DNA of 14,482 bases from Megasphaera sp. UBA1696. Lineage in GTDB: Bacteria > Bacillota > Negativicutes > Veillonellales > Megasphaeraceae. The stretch spans positions 1 through 14,482 of the forward strand of contig DCJQ01000005.1 of the NCBI GenBank assembly GCA_002319965.1. The letters run 5' to 3'. Within the stretch, counting starts at the first letter, position 1, and every line of letters starts with the position of its first letter. Shown here piece after piece: positions 6,674 to 13,803 of the stretch. The notes under the pieces were generated by a model. That model was given only the letters and a program-made list of their open reading frames with translations. It had not been told where the DNA came from and ran no database searches. Both the position numbers and the translations under genes were made by a program.

Positions 6674-7624
6674 TTGAACGACAGAAAAGAACAGTTGGAA
6701 CAGGCCCTGACCGTGCTGGGGACGGAATTTCCCCTTCTCAACTGGGACTTTCGCCCCGACCCGTCGTCGGGCAAAACGGAGCTCATCTCCCAGTGGCTCG
6801 GCGATGCGGCCGATGAAATCATGCTCTGCGCCTTTACGGGCAGTCATATCGACGAGCGTTTCCACCGCCAGGACTTCTTCTTCGTAAACTTCGCCTACCG
6901 GGGAAATTACGAAGCCCTCAGCGCTTCCAGCCAAAACCGGATTTCCATGAAAGAAGGCGACTGCTACCTTGGCCAGCCTTACAGCGGCTACGCCCTAAAA
7001 AAAGACGGCGATGAAACGATCGTCATCGTCGGCATCCTCATCAAGAAGGAAACCTTCCTTCGGGAATACCTCTCCGTCCTCGGTGCCGATACGGACCTGC
7101 TCCACTTCTTTTTAGAGCCTGCCGTCAACCGCTACGCCGACGGCATCATCCGCTTCACACCGGAAGCCGACTCACCGATCTGGCCCATCCTCGACTTGAT
7201 GGTACTGGAATACGTCCGCCGCTCGGATCAGAGCCAATCCATCTTGAAAGCCCTCTTCCTCTCCATGGCCATGTACATGTCCGAAGCCGTCCGCGCCCAA
7301 AACAAGCCTTCCCGAAAGCCGTCTATCACGGAAGAAATCATGGCCTACATCGAATACCATTCCGACACGGCAACCCTCAAGAGCACGGCGGCCCGCTTCG
7401 GCTACCATCCGGTCTACCTCTCCCGCCTCTTGTCCGAAAAAGAAGGCCGCACCTTTTCCGAGATTCTCCTGTCCATTCGCATGAAAAAGGCGGCCATTCT
7501 CTTACAATCGACGGATCTCTCCATCGAAAAAATTGCTGCCATGCTGGGCTACAGCAATAACAGCAATTTCTACAAAGCTTTTAAAGAATATTACGGAACC
7601 TCACCGAAGGCCCGCTTCCGATAA
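6674..7624 (+). CDS. AraC-family transcriptional regulator
   Basis: A 316-aa regulator. The first two thirds form a ligand-binding region rich in beta strands, starting with the cupin-like FTGSHIDERFHRQDFFFVNFAY. The C-terminal AraC DNA-binding domain spans about residues 215-316 and has both helix-turn-helix units: LKSTAARFGYHPVYLSRLL and the signature IEKIAAMLGYSNNSNFYKAF, ending YYGTSPKARFR. I prefer the TTG at 6674 because AGGTGAT (6663-6669) is a good match to the 16S anti-SD at correct spacing; a GTG at 6665 would add three residues but lacks a binding site. It is divergent from the alcohol dehydrogenase operon and probably activates it, perhaps on sensing an aldehyde or a related compound (inference). 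Its 3' end overlaps the convergent exporter gene by 24 nt. Confidence 0.92.
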   Translation: MNDRKEQLEQALTVLGTEFPLLNWDFRPDPSSGKTELISQWLGDAADEIMLCAFTGSHIDERFHRQDFFFVNFAYRGNYEALSASSQNRISMKEGDCYLGQPYSGYALKKDGDETIVIVGILIKKETFLREYLSVLGADTDLLHFFLEPAVNRYADGIIRFTPEADSPIWPILDLMVLEYVRRSDQSQSILKALFLSMAMYMSEAVRAQNKPSRKPSITEEIMAYIEYHSDTATLKSTAARFGYHPVYLSRLLSEKEGRTFSEILLSIRMKKAAILLQSTDLSIEKIAAMLGYSNNSNFYKAFKEYYGTSPKARFR

Positions 7625-8239
7625 AAGTCCCCAGCTCACACGCTGGACGAAGTCAAAGAGCAGCTTCAAGCCGTAAAAACAGATGACAGATCCGCAGACG
7701 ATGTTGATGGCCCGCAGGATGCGCGGACTGAAGCGGCTGCGGAACAAAGAAACGAGGCCGCTCAAGAAGATAAACCATACGCACGAAGCGAAGAGGACGC
7801 CGCTGAGAAAGGGCGTCTGCTGAGATGCGCTCAAGGTAACCTGAAAGGAGCCGAGGAGCATCGTCCCGTCGAGGATGGCCTGGGGGTTGATCCAAGTGAC
7901 GATGCCCGCTTCAGAAATCGTCTTGCGAATCGTCATGGGACGATACTCGCCTTGCGTCTCCGCCTTGGCCCGCATGAGGCCGACGCCGATATAGAGGACC
8001 AGCAAGCTGCCGGCACCTAAGATGAACATTTCTACCGTAGGAAAGAGTTCCATCAATCGGCCGATGCCGAAGAAACAGGCCAGGGATAAGGTAATATCGA
8101 AAAAGAGGACGATGAGGGCCGTTAAAAAAGCCCGCCGCCGCGTATTATTCAGTGCCGAATTGATGATAAACATATTTTGCATGCCAATGGGAGCCACATA
8201 GGCTAAGCCCAAGGTCAGGCCCTGCAGAAAAAAGCTCAT
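7601..8239 (-). CDS. LysE/ArgO-family amino acid exporter
   Basis: A 212-aa integral membrane protein of LysE-superfamily length. Residues 2-24 (FFLQGLTLGLAYVAPIGMQN) hold the family's N-terminal pore motif. Hydrophobic segments follow at about 38-60, 66-90, 110-135, 147-170 and 180-203, with the conserved TWINPQAILDG near the middle. The family exports basic or other amino acids across the inner membrane; the substrate here is unknown. The start is the ATG at 8237-8239, with AGGGAG 8 nt upstream; an upstream extension in the same frame lacks a binding site. The stop TGA (7601-7603) lies inside the convergent AraC gene, giving a 24-nt tail-to-tail overlap. I see no terminator between the two genes. 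Confidence 0.93.
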   Translation of the reverse strand: MSFFLQGLTLGLAYVAPIGMQNMFIINSALNNTRRRAFLTALIVLFFDITLSLACFFGIGRLMELFPTVEMFILGAGSLLVLYIGVGLMRAKAETQGEYRPMTIRKTISEAGIVTWINPQAILDGTMLLGSFQVTLSASQQTPFLSGVLFASCVWFIFLSGLVSLFRSRFSPRILRAINIVCGSVICFYGLKLLFDFVQRVSWGLLSEAGLR

Positions 8240-8309
8240 TACAAAAACTCCCTTGCCAATATACAGAAGAATAAGGTCATTGAACGTGTCAATTCGTGCC
8301 GATTGTCTT

Positions 8310-8339
8310 ATTATACAGTACAAAAAAGGGGCGGACAAC
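8310..8339 (-). promoter_or_regulatory. Predicted promoter of the LysE-type exporter
   Basis: On the minus strand TTGTCC (8339-8334), an 18-nt spacer and a perfect TATAAT (8315-8310). The start should be near 8303, giving a leader of about 64 nt. The -35 ends one base before the left 25-bp direct repeat at 8340. Confidence 0.6.
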
Positions 8340-8364
8340 CAAAAAAACAGCGGCCATTATCGTA
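8340..8364. repeat. Left copy of a 25-bp direct repeat
   Basis: Positions 8340-8364 match 9580-9604 in 24 of 25 positions (T at 8359 against C at 9599). The core is ACAGCGGCCATTA. Flanking bases on both sides differ. Unlike the right copy, this one has no partner arm, so it cannot form the terminator hairpin. Confidence 0.85.
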
Positions 8365-8485
8365 CGGTAAAACACATATTGTATACGCTATCCTTGACAA
8401 TGATTGGTTCATGCGCCATTGTCTGTTCCAATATATTTTCCATAAAAGCTGCGACGCCTACTATAGCCACATCAAAAAATGCCAT
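8357..8485 (-). CDS. Small ORF, 42 codons, uncertain
   Basis: An ATG at 8483-8485, preceded by AAGGGG at 7 nt spacing, opens a frame for MAFFDVAIVGVAAFMENILE, then QTMAHEPIIVKDSVYNMCFT and VR, ending in TAA at 8357-8359. The first 15 residues are hydrophobic; the rest is mixed. I do not recognise the protein. Its last codons and stop fall within the left 25-bp direct repeat, so it may be the 5' fragment of a longer gene cut at that junction. It follows the nitroreductase terminator (8510-8547) by about 25 nt, which leaves little room for its own promoter. Expression would need terminator read-through. Confidence 0.4.
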   Translation of the reverse strand: MAFFDVAIVGVAAFMENILEQTMAHEPIIVKDSVYNMCFTVR

Positions 8486-8509
8486 ATGGTTCCCCTTGCA
8501 TCAAACAGC

Positions 8510-8547
8510 AAAAATGGCTGACTACTTGCTATCGCAAATAGTCAGCC
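8510..8547 (-). terminator. Terminator of the nitroreductase gene
   Basis: A 9-bp stem, GGCTGACTA (8516-8524) / TAGTCAGCC (8539-8547), is extended inward by TTGC/GCAA after one mismatch. On the minus strand it is followed by ATTTTT (8515-8510), and it lies about 44 nt past the nitroreductase stop. Confidence 0.8.
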
Positions 8548-8590
8548 GTAAAAAACGCCTTAGCGATCACCGCTCGGGACCAAAAAGTAT

Positions 8591-9340
8591 TTATTCTTTG
8601 ATATCGTAAAATGTAAATCCCTGTGCTTCTGCTTGTTGTATTAATTTTTGCCGTAACGGAATTGCCTTCTTACCGGCAATCTGTTTCGTAAAGGAATCTA
8701 CACGTCGATTCGTATCACGCAGATCGTAATACTCTTCCATTTCCGCATCGTAATCTTTCAACAATTCCAAATAAGAATCAAATACCCGATAGGAGTCCTC
8801 AAATACATTGGCTTCACGAGGCATACGCGGTTTTAACTGCGGTTCCTGATTCGGTATCCCAATGCCGACCCCCACTACCGGGAATGTTAATTCCGGCAAT
8901 TTCAGAAGTTCAATCATCTTAGGTGCATTATTTAAGATACTGCCAAAATAAACCGTACCGAAACCACCGAGTTCAGCAGCGGCCACCATATTTTGAGCGG
9001 CTATAGCAGCATCCGTCCAGCCTTGGAAGAAACGATCGCTATCGCGTTCACCAACACTTTCTACCCCTCGTTCGCGAGCGATACGGGAGTTGCGGTACGC
9101 ATCGACGATGAAAATAAACAACTCCGGTACCCGTGCTACATATTCCTGGTTACAAACTTCTGCAATAGCCGCTTTCAGTTCCGGATTAACAATGTGGATA
9201 ATACTGAAACTTTGCATCCCCATGCTGGTAGCCGTTCTTTTTGCTATATCCAATAATAGGCTCAATTGCTGCGGCGGCACAGGGCTGGATTTAAACTCAC
9301 GAATAGTACGATGATTTAATAACACGTCAATAGGATTCAT
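8591..9340 (-). CDS. NfsA/FRP-type NADPH-dependent nitroreductase
   Basis: A 249-aa FMN flavoprotein of the oxygen-insensitive nitroreductase / flavin reductase family (NfsA-like length). The N-terminal FMN-phosphate motif is NHRTIREF (9-16). The middle has DAAIAAQNMVAAAELGGFGT followed by VYFGSILNN, and then PVVGVGIGIPNQEPQLKPRMP, typical of NfsA. Such enzymes reduce nitroaromatics, quinones or flavins with NADPH in the cytoplasm. The ATG at 9338-9340 has AAAGGAG 9 nt upstream; a longer frame to 9391 has no binding site. Base composition and codon choice are more A+T-rich than those of the neighbouring exporter and flavodoxin genes, and the gene lies between two 25-bp direct repeats, which suggests acquisition. 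No clear promoter is visible upstream. Confidence 0.92.
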   Translation of the reverse strand: MNPIDVLLNHRTIREFKSSPVPPQQLSLLLDIAKRTATSMGMQSFSIIHIVNPELKAAIAEVCNQEYVARVPELFIFIVDAYRNSRIARERGVESVGERDSDRFFQGWTDAAIAAQNMVAAAELGGFGTVYFGSILNNAPKMIELLKLPELTFPVVGVGIGIPNQEPQLKPRMPREANVFEDSYRVFDSYLELLKDYDAEMEEYYDLRDTNRRVDSFTKQIAGKKAIPLRQKLIQQAEAQGFTFYDIKE

Positions 9341-9579
9341 GGAATCATCTCCTTTACTAAAATACGTTGAGTACACTATTCTATTCACCACATACTTCCT
9401 TGCACATAATATCGAACTTTTTCTTTCTACAGTAGCACTAAATCTACACCTTGTCTAGTCATTACAATTGTCCGGCTTCAATAGCTTACGCAAATTGGTC
9501 CCCCCTATTCAATGAAATTCCTACCGATTCAAAACCGGATAACAAACCAAGTAAGAGGTATATTCCTTGGTGCTTGACA
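9341..9579. other. Non-coding region upstream of the nitroreductase
   Basis: I see no credible gene. The stretch holds the nitroreductase ribosome binding site, an 8-bp palindrome ACAATTGT near 9465 and several A+T-rich stretches. No box pair at standard spacing is good enough to call as the nitroreductase promoter. It ends at the right-hand direct repeat. Confidence 0.5.
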
Positions 9580-9604
9580 CAAAAAACAGCGGCCATTACC
9601 GTAC
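9580..9604. repeat. Right copy of the 25-bp direct repeat
   Basis: Matches 8340-8364 with one mismatch. Here the repeat is the T-tract and 3' arm (minus-strand sense) of the flavodoxin terminator, so this is likely the original copy. Confidence 0.85.
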
Positions 9605-9625
9605 TTTTTCGGATGGTCGCTGTTT
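9581..9625 (-). terminator. Terminator of the flavodoxin gene
   Basis: A 13-bp stem with one G-T pair (9584-9596 with 9613-9625, arms AAACAGCGGCCAT and ATGGTCGCTGTTT) and a 16-nt loop. On the minus strand it ends in TTTTTT (9586-9581). It starts 17 nt after the flavodoxin stop. Confidence 0.88.
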
Positions 9626-9641
9626 CATTATCACATGTCTC

Positions 9642-10157
9642 TTATAAGTTGCGTTTTGCCCAGTCTTTGATCGTCCCTTCAGAGGCGACCGTTTCGGCGC
9701 CGTGAATGGCCAGGCCTTCACCGACGACAGCACCGGGGCAGTATTTTTTAAGGGCTGCCGCACTTCCGCCAAGGCCGCTCCCTTCATGGGTCATGAGGAG
9801 AAATACCTTCTTGCCCTGAAAATCAAGGGCTTTGAGCTGGGTAAAGACGGCCATGGGATAGGTCCCCCACCAGCAGGGTCCGGCGACGACGATGTTGTCA
9901 TAGGCGCCAACCGATTCGAGCTGCTCTGTAAGTTCCTGGAACACCTTGTTTCGCAGTTCCTCTTTGGCTTCTTCCGTGCACTTCGTATAATCTTCGGCAT
10001 AGGCCTTTCGGGTCCGCACTTCAAAGAGGTCGGCGCCGACGGCCTGCTGAATATATTCGGCAGCGATTTCCGTATTTCCCTTGGCCAGGTTTTCAATGCT
10101 GCCATTGACGTAATTCTGACCGCGGCGGGAATAATAGATGACTAAAGTTTTGCTCAT
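9642..10157 (-). CDS. Flavodoxin-family protein
   Basis: A 171-aa FMN-binding flavodoxin-like protein. The N-terminus, MSKTLVIYYSRRGQNYVNG, gives the first strand and phosphate-binding loop (about 9-16). NIVVAGPCWWGTYPMAVFTQ and KVFLLMTHEGSGLGGSAAAL form the two isoalloxazine-side loops in the order of the Flavodoxin_4 type. It is a soluble electron carrier or small reductase; the partner is not visible. The ATG at 10155-10157 has AAAGGAG about 6 nt upstream; a start 18 nt earlier would include that site. Directly upstream lies a LysR regulator remnant on the other strand, starting at 10181. The usual divergent promoter region is therefore absent. Only an isolated TATAAA (10190-10185) without a -35 is seen, so expression is doubtful. 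Confidence 0.92.
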   Translation of the reverse strand: MSKTLVIYYSRRGQNYVNGSIENLAKGNTEIAAEYIQQAVGADLFEVRTRKAYAEDYTKCTEEAKEELRNKVFQELTEQLESVGAYDNIVVAGPCWWGTYPMAVFTQLKALDFQGKKVFLLMTHEGSGLGGSAAALKKYCPGAVVGEGLAIHGAETVASEGTIKDWAKRNL

Positions 10158-10180
10158 CCGCTTCTCCTTTCTCAATCTAA

Positions 10181-10738
10181 GGTCTTTATAATTTCAGCCG
10201 CATCCATCCCGGCGTCTCCATCACGCCCAGCTTCGGCTTCCATAATCAAGCCTTCCTCAATGATGAGCTGGACATCCTCTTTGCCATGGAGCATGAAATG
10301 AAGCGCGTCCCCGACGTCGTCGAGCACCACCTCTTTGACAGCCGCTTCTATCTCATCAGCGAAAAAGACGATCCTCTGGCCCAACAAGAAAAAGTGACGA
10401 CACCTGACCTTACGGGCCGCACCCTCATGGTCGGCGGCGGCTCTCCGCCCGTCCTTAGGGCTCTGCAGCAGACGATCATTCAAGAAATACAAGTCTCCTA
10501 TTTCAACAGCTACGACCACGATACGACCTTGACCAACGTCGCTGCCCACCGCGGCGTCTGCATCGCCCCGGGATTTCTCAACGACCACTGCGGCGCCTTT
10601 GCCTGGACGCCTTTCGATACGGAAAAAAATATTCCCTGCGCCCTCTATACCCATAAAGGAGAGTCGCGAAAACACGTACAAGAATTCGTCGATATCATCC
10701 AAAAGATCTATCGCGATAATCCCGACTTTCCCGTTTAA
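10181..10738 (+). pseudogene. LysR-family regulator remnant (C-terminal effector-binding domain only)
   Basis: An open frame of 185 codons from just after a TAA (10178-10180) to the TAA at 10736-10738 reads as the effector-binding half of a LysR-type regulator. It contains FSRIHPGVSITPSFGFHNQA, ELDILFAMEHEMKRVPDVVE, HHLFDSRFYLISEKDDPLA, then LTNVAAHRGVCIAPGFLND and a final helix HVQEFVDIIQKIYRDN. The N-terminal winged helix and linker, normally about 100-115 residues, are missing. The homologous frame begins within about 25 nt of the divergent flavodoxin start. A deletion has evidently fused the middle of the LysR gene to the flavodoxin leader. The remaining frame shows no stop or shift, so the event may be recent. 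An internal ATG at 10286 could start a 150-residue piece, but without DNA-binding ability. Confidence 0.85.
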
Positions 10739-10753
10739 TTCTTTCATACAAGC

Positions 10754-10832
10754 AAAAAAGCCGCTCCGCCGGGCATAGCCTCCTTTATCATTACGTCAAT
10801 AAAGGAGATTATGTCAGGAGAGCGGCTTTTTC
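10754..10832. terminator. Long two-tier hairpin, probable bidirectional terminator
   Basis: The outer stem GCCGCTC (10760-10766) / GAGCGGC (10820-10826) is extended by A6 (10754-10759) against TTTTT (10827-10831). An inner perfect 9-bp stem, CTCCTTTAT (10780-10788) / ATAAAGGAG (10799-10807), has a 10-nt loop. Between them GGCATA/TATGTC can pair with one wobble. T-tracts face both ways, so it can end the LysR remnant transcript and, on the minus strand, that of the adhesin gene. Confidence 0.75.
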
Positions 10833-10863
10833 GTCATGCTCTAAGAGTTGTCGTAACCGTTAC

Positions 10864-13722
10864 TTATCCGTTCAAACGGTTCATGATATCCTGCATCTGT
10901 TTTTCAAGGGCTTCGATGCGTTTGTCCTTAGCTTCGTTTTCCGCCTTCATGGTGTCGATTTCCTGCTGCTGCTCGGAAATGACGCCGACCAAAGCATCTT
11001 TCGAGTAGCCGGCATAAGGACTGCCCTGGCCAAACTTGAAGCTGACGCCGGCGTTGAACATGTTTTCCCCGCCGCCGAGGCTGGTTCCGATGGAGAACAG
11101 GACGTCATTCGTCGGCCGATAGAAGGCGCCGATAGCAACGGCATTCGCCGAATTGTAGTTGCCGTAGCCGGCAGCAAAGTCCCACTTCGCCGTCGGATCG
11201 TAGTCCTGGGGATGAAGGGCCGCTAAGGCTGCGGCACCGGCACCGACGCGGTTGATGCGCGTATCGAGCTTGCTGACGCGGCTGTTCAAGTTGGTCACGC
11301 TGCCGGAAATATCCGTTACCTGATTCGAAAGATTGGTAATATTGGCCGTATTGGTCGTGATCTGCGTCGTATTCGAAGCTACCTGACTGTCCAAGGCCGT
11401 CAAGTTGTCCCCGGCCGATTTCGATTTCTTCACATACGTGCCGTCTTCAGCGACCCGTGTTTCATTGTATACGGTACCACCGGTGACGATGCCCGTGTTA
11501 CCCGAAGCTACCTTGCCGTCCGTATTGACCTTGATCTTATAATTCGTTCCTCCGATATTATTCTTTTCCGTGCTGTCAATGGTGATGGTCGTATCGCCGT
11601 CGGCATTGGCAATGGTATTTCTCGTGTCGACAGCAGCGGCAATGGTCGATAAGTTAACGCTGCCTGAAATAATTTCCGTCCCTTCCGAGTTCTTAATGGA
11701 CAGGCCTAATTTATTGTCATTGAACGTTAAGGCCTCATCACTTTCCTGTAAGCCCGTGCCGGCTGCGTCGACGGCTGCTTTGAGCTGAGCCACGTTGACG
11801 GCATCGGTGTCATTGGTGCCGGCTGCGACGTTGGTAATTTGACGAGTTAACCCCGTTTCACTGTCACCGACAGAAACAGCTGCCGCACCGGACTGCCAAG
11901 CCGATGTAATCTGTGTCTTTTCCGACACAGCTGCCGTGTAGGCCTTATTGGCATCGTTCATGGCGGTTTCAGAAGTATTCAGGGCTGTTTCAGCGGCATC
12001 CAAAGCAGCTTTAGCCAATTCAGTTTCCGCCAAATCCCCCGATTGAACTTTCTGAGTATATTCCGCACTCTTTATCAGATAATCATTGAATTTACTTTCA
12101 TAATCAGCTTTGGCCGTTGAAAGAGCCGATTCCAAATCAGGGATACTGCTATTTAATTCAGCAAACCTATCTTCTTTGCCGGCGAAAGCCACAATAGCCG
12201 CTTCACTTTCAAAGGCTTTGCCGGTAATCGGGTTATACCCAAGGGCGCCTTTGTCGACAGAAGATACAGAGTTGCTGCCGATAGCCACGCCGCCATCATT
12301 CTGTACATCTGTATTGTAGCCGACCATGACAGCATTGCTAATGTTCTCCGTATGAATCTTTACCGGTATTTTTACTTTTGTCGTATAAGGAATAGATATG
12401 CCAGAAGGACCTGCCTCTGGAGTAAATAATTGTGTCGTAACTCCATCTTTTGTTTCCATTGATCCGAGAATAATGTTATTACTCCCGCCAGACAATGTAT
12501 GATAATCGCCGATGACGACATCCGTCGCTGCATCACTCAGTTTATTTCCGGTCCCCATGACAGAAACATGATTCACATTAGTTCCTGTATTTTGATAACC
12601 TGCAAAGGTGTTGTAATCACTTGCCGCATTTTCAGTCCCGTTCAAAGTATTATCCGATCCAATGATAGAAGATCTTCTAGCATAATCCAATCTGTTGCTA
12701 TTCCCCATGGCAAAAACAGATCCTCCATAAAGAGAAGCATAATAACTATATATCTCGGACATATGGTCTGAGTATCCATCATTCTGACTGCCATGCATCA
12801 TGAACTCTAGAAAACGGTAATCACTAGTAACATCCATGTTTAATATATCACCCATACTGCCGTTAGAATTCGTCACCCAATTTCCTGCGCCCCAAACCAT
12901 AGAATTCGACGAAAAATCGACCTTGTTCATGGTACCAAAAGTCCCGTTTTCCATAGTTAGCCCATATTCTAAACCAGTAATTCTATTATCAACACCATAA
13001 ATAGTTGACCAATTAGCATTTATCGTACTAACAGAGTTAAACCCTGTAATCGTACCATAGGCCCCTGAACTAATGGCTCTATTTCCGACTACAGTACTTC
13101 CGGATGCACCCTGTGCATGATTACCAATGACAGTCATACTCAATCCTCTAATACTATTATTGACAGCGTTCTTTTCTTCTGGTGTTAAGGAACCAATAAT
13201 AATTGAATCATTAAAATCATCTTTTGTCTGATTATCGCCAATGACAATACCGTTAGTCGGAGCGATAAAAGTATTATTATTACCAATAACAGTCAACGAC
13301 TCCCACGCTTTAGGCCAACTAGTTGTACGATTAATAATATTGCCACTACCAATAGTTAAATCTATAATATTTTCATTTCTACCCTTATTCGTTCTATTGG
13401 TAACTTTGTTATTATCACCTATCACAATCTGATCCGTACTGTTGGTTACTGTATTCCCGGTTCCTACCACACGGGCCGTCGTATCATCAGTTACGGTATT
13501 GGTTGTTCCCGTCGCCGTACCGCTGTCTACGACGATGTTGTCCGCTGCATAGGCCGACAGCCCCATTCCGGACAGGCTCAAACCGGCTAAAACCATGGCT
13601 GCCATGGCCGTCTTTTTCACGATGCGACTGCCATTGCTTTTCGTACGGCTTTTGGCCATTTCCGACACGACGACATAGCAGTTCTTTACCCGACTCCAAA
13701 TAACCCGATAAATCCTGTTCAT
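10864..13722 (-). CDS. Trimeric autotransporter adhesin (YadA-like)
   Basis: A 952-aa type Vc secreted adhesin. The N-terminus is an ESPR-type extended signal: MNRIYRVIWSRVKNCYVVVS, a basic stretch, a hydrophobic core MAAMVLAGLSLSGMGL and a likely cut after AYA at residue 59. Residues 60-505 are a head of YadA-type short repeats with a recurring (V/I)xxG(N/S/D)xN pattern, e.g. TVIGNNNTF and SSIIGSDNTL. A predicted helical insert follows at about 505-608, then the neck motif GLTRQITNVAAGTNDTDAVN (about 625-645), a stalk, and the YadA anchor at about 814-898 (RVGAGAAALAALHP, four amphipathic strands ending FNAGVSFKFG). A further 54 residues form a heptad coiled coil after the barrel. I use the ATG at 13720-13722 (AGGAG 8 nt upstream); a TTG lies just before it. 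The product should be a surface adhesin; the ligand is unknown. Confidence 0.95.
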   Translation of the reverse strand: MNRIYRVIWSRVKNCYVVVSEMAKSRTKSNGSRIVKKTAMAAMVLAGLSLSGMGLSAYAADNIVVDSGTATGTTNTVTDDTTARVVGTGNTVTNSTDQIVIGDNNKVTNRTNKGRNENIIDLTIGSGNIINRTTSWPKAWESLTVIGNNNTFIAPTNGIVIGDNQTKDDFNDSIIIGSLTPEEKNAVNNSIRGLSMTVIGNHAQGASGSTVVGNRAISSGAYGTITGFNSVSTINANWSTIYGVDNRITGLEYGLTMENGTFGTMNKVDFSSNSMVWGAGNWVTNSNGSMGDILNMDVTSDYRFLEFMMHGSQNDGYSDHMSEIYSYYASLYGGSVFAMGNSNRLDYARRSSIIGSDNTLNGTENAASDYNTFAGYQNTGTNVNHVSVMGTGNKLSDAATDVVIGDYHTLSGGSNNIILGSMETKDGVTTQLFTPEAGPSGISIPYTTKVKIPVKIHTENISNAVMVGYNTDVQNDGGVAIGSNSVSSVDKGALGYNPITGKAFESEAAIVAFAGKEDRFAELNSSIPDLESALSTAKADYESKFNDYLIKSAEYTQKVQSGDLAETELAKAALDAAETALNTSETAMNDANKAYTAAVSEKTQITSAWQSGAAAVSVGDSETGLTRQITNVAAGTNDTDAVNVAQLKAAVDAAGTGLQESDEALTFNDNKLGLSIKNSEGTEIISGSVNLSTIAAAVDTRNTIANADGDTTITIDSTEKNNIGGTNYKIKVNTDGKVASGNTGIVTGGTVYNETRVAEDGTYVKKSKSAGDNLTALDSQVASNTTQITTNTANITNLSNQVTDISGSVTNLNSRVSKLDTRINRVGAGAAALAALHPQDYDPTAKWDFAAGYGNYNSANAVAIGAFYRPTNDVLFSIGTSLGGGENMFNAGVSFKFGQGSPYAGYSKDALVGVISEQQQEIDTMKAENEAKDKRIEALEKQMQDIMNRLNG

Positions 13723-13774
13723 CAAAGAATCTCCTTTCTAATCCATTAACCATTCGCTTTCACCTTACAATATA

Positions 13775-13803
13775 ATTATACATTTATTTTATATAACCGT
13801 AAA
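13775..13803 (-). promoter_or_regulatory. Predicted promoter of the adhesin gene
   Basis: On the minus strand TTTACG (13803-13798), a 17-nt spacer and a perfect TATAAT (13780-13775), with the start near 13768 and a leader of about 46 nt. Upstream, the sequence AGTCA occurs twice, about 35 bp apart, in an A+T-rich stretch. No operator can be assigned. Confidence 0.6.

Noticed and set aside
8253..8609. 118-codon plus-strand frame between the exporter and nitroreductase
   Set aside because: It crosses the exporter promoter, the small ORF and the nitroreductase terminator, has no ribosome binding site and resembles no family I know.
9451..9705. 84-codon plus-strand frame upstream of the nitroreductase
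   Set aside because: Runs through the flavodoxin terminator into antisense of the flavodoxin gene; no ribosome binding site.
10172..10747. 191-codon minus-strand frame upstream of the flavodoxin
   Set aside because: The plus strand of the same stretch encodes a clear LysR effector-binding domain; the minus frame is its shadow.
10811..11008. Plus-strand frame starting at an ATG with AAAGGAG just upstream
   Set aside because: The ribosome-site match is one arm of the 10754-10832 hairpin and the frame is antisense to the adhesin's 3' end. No known product; noted under the hairpin finding.
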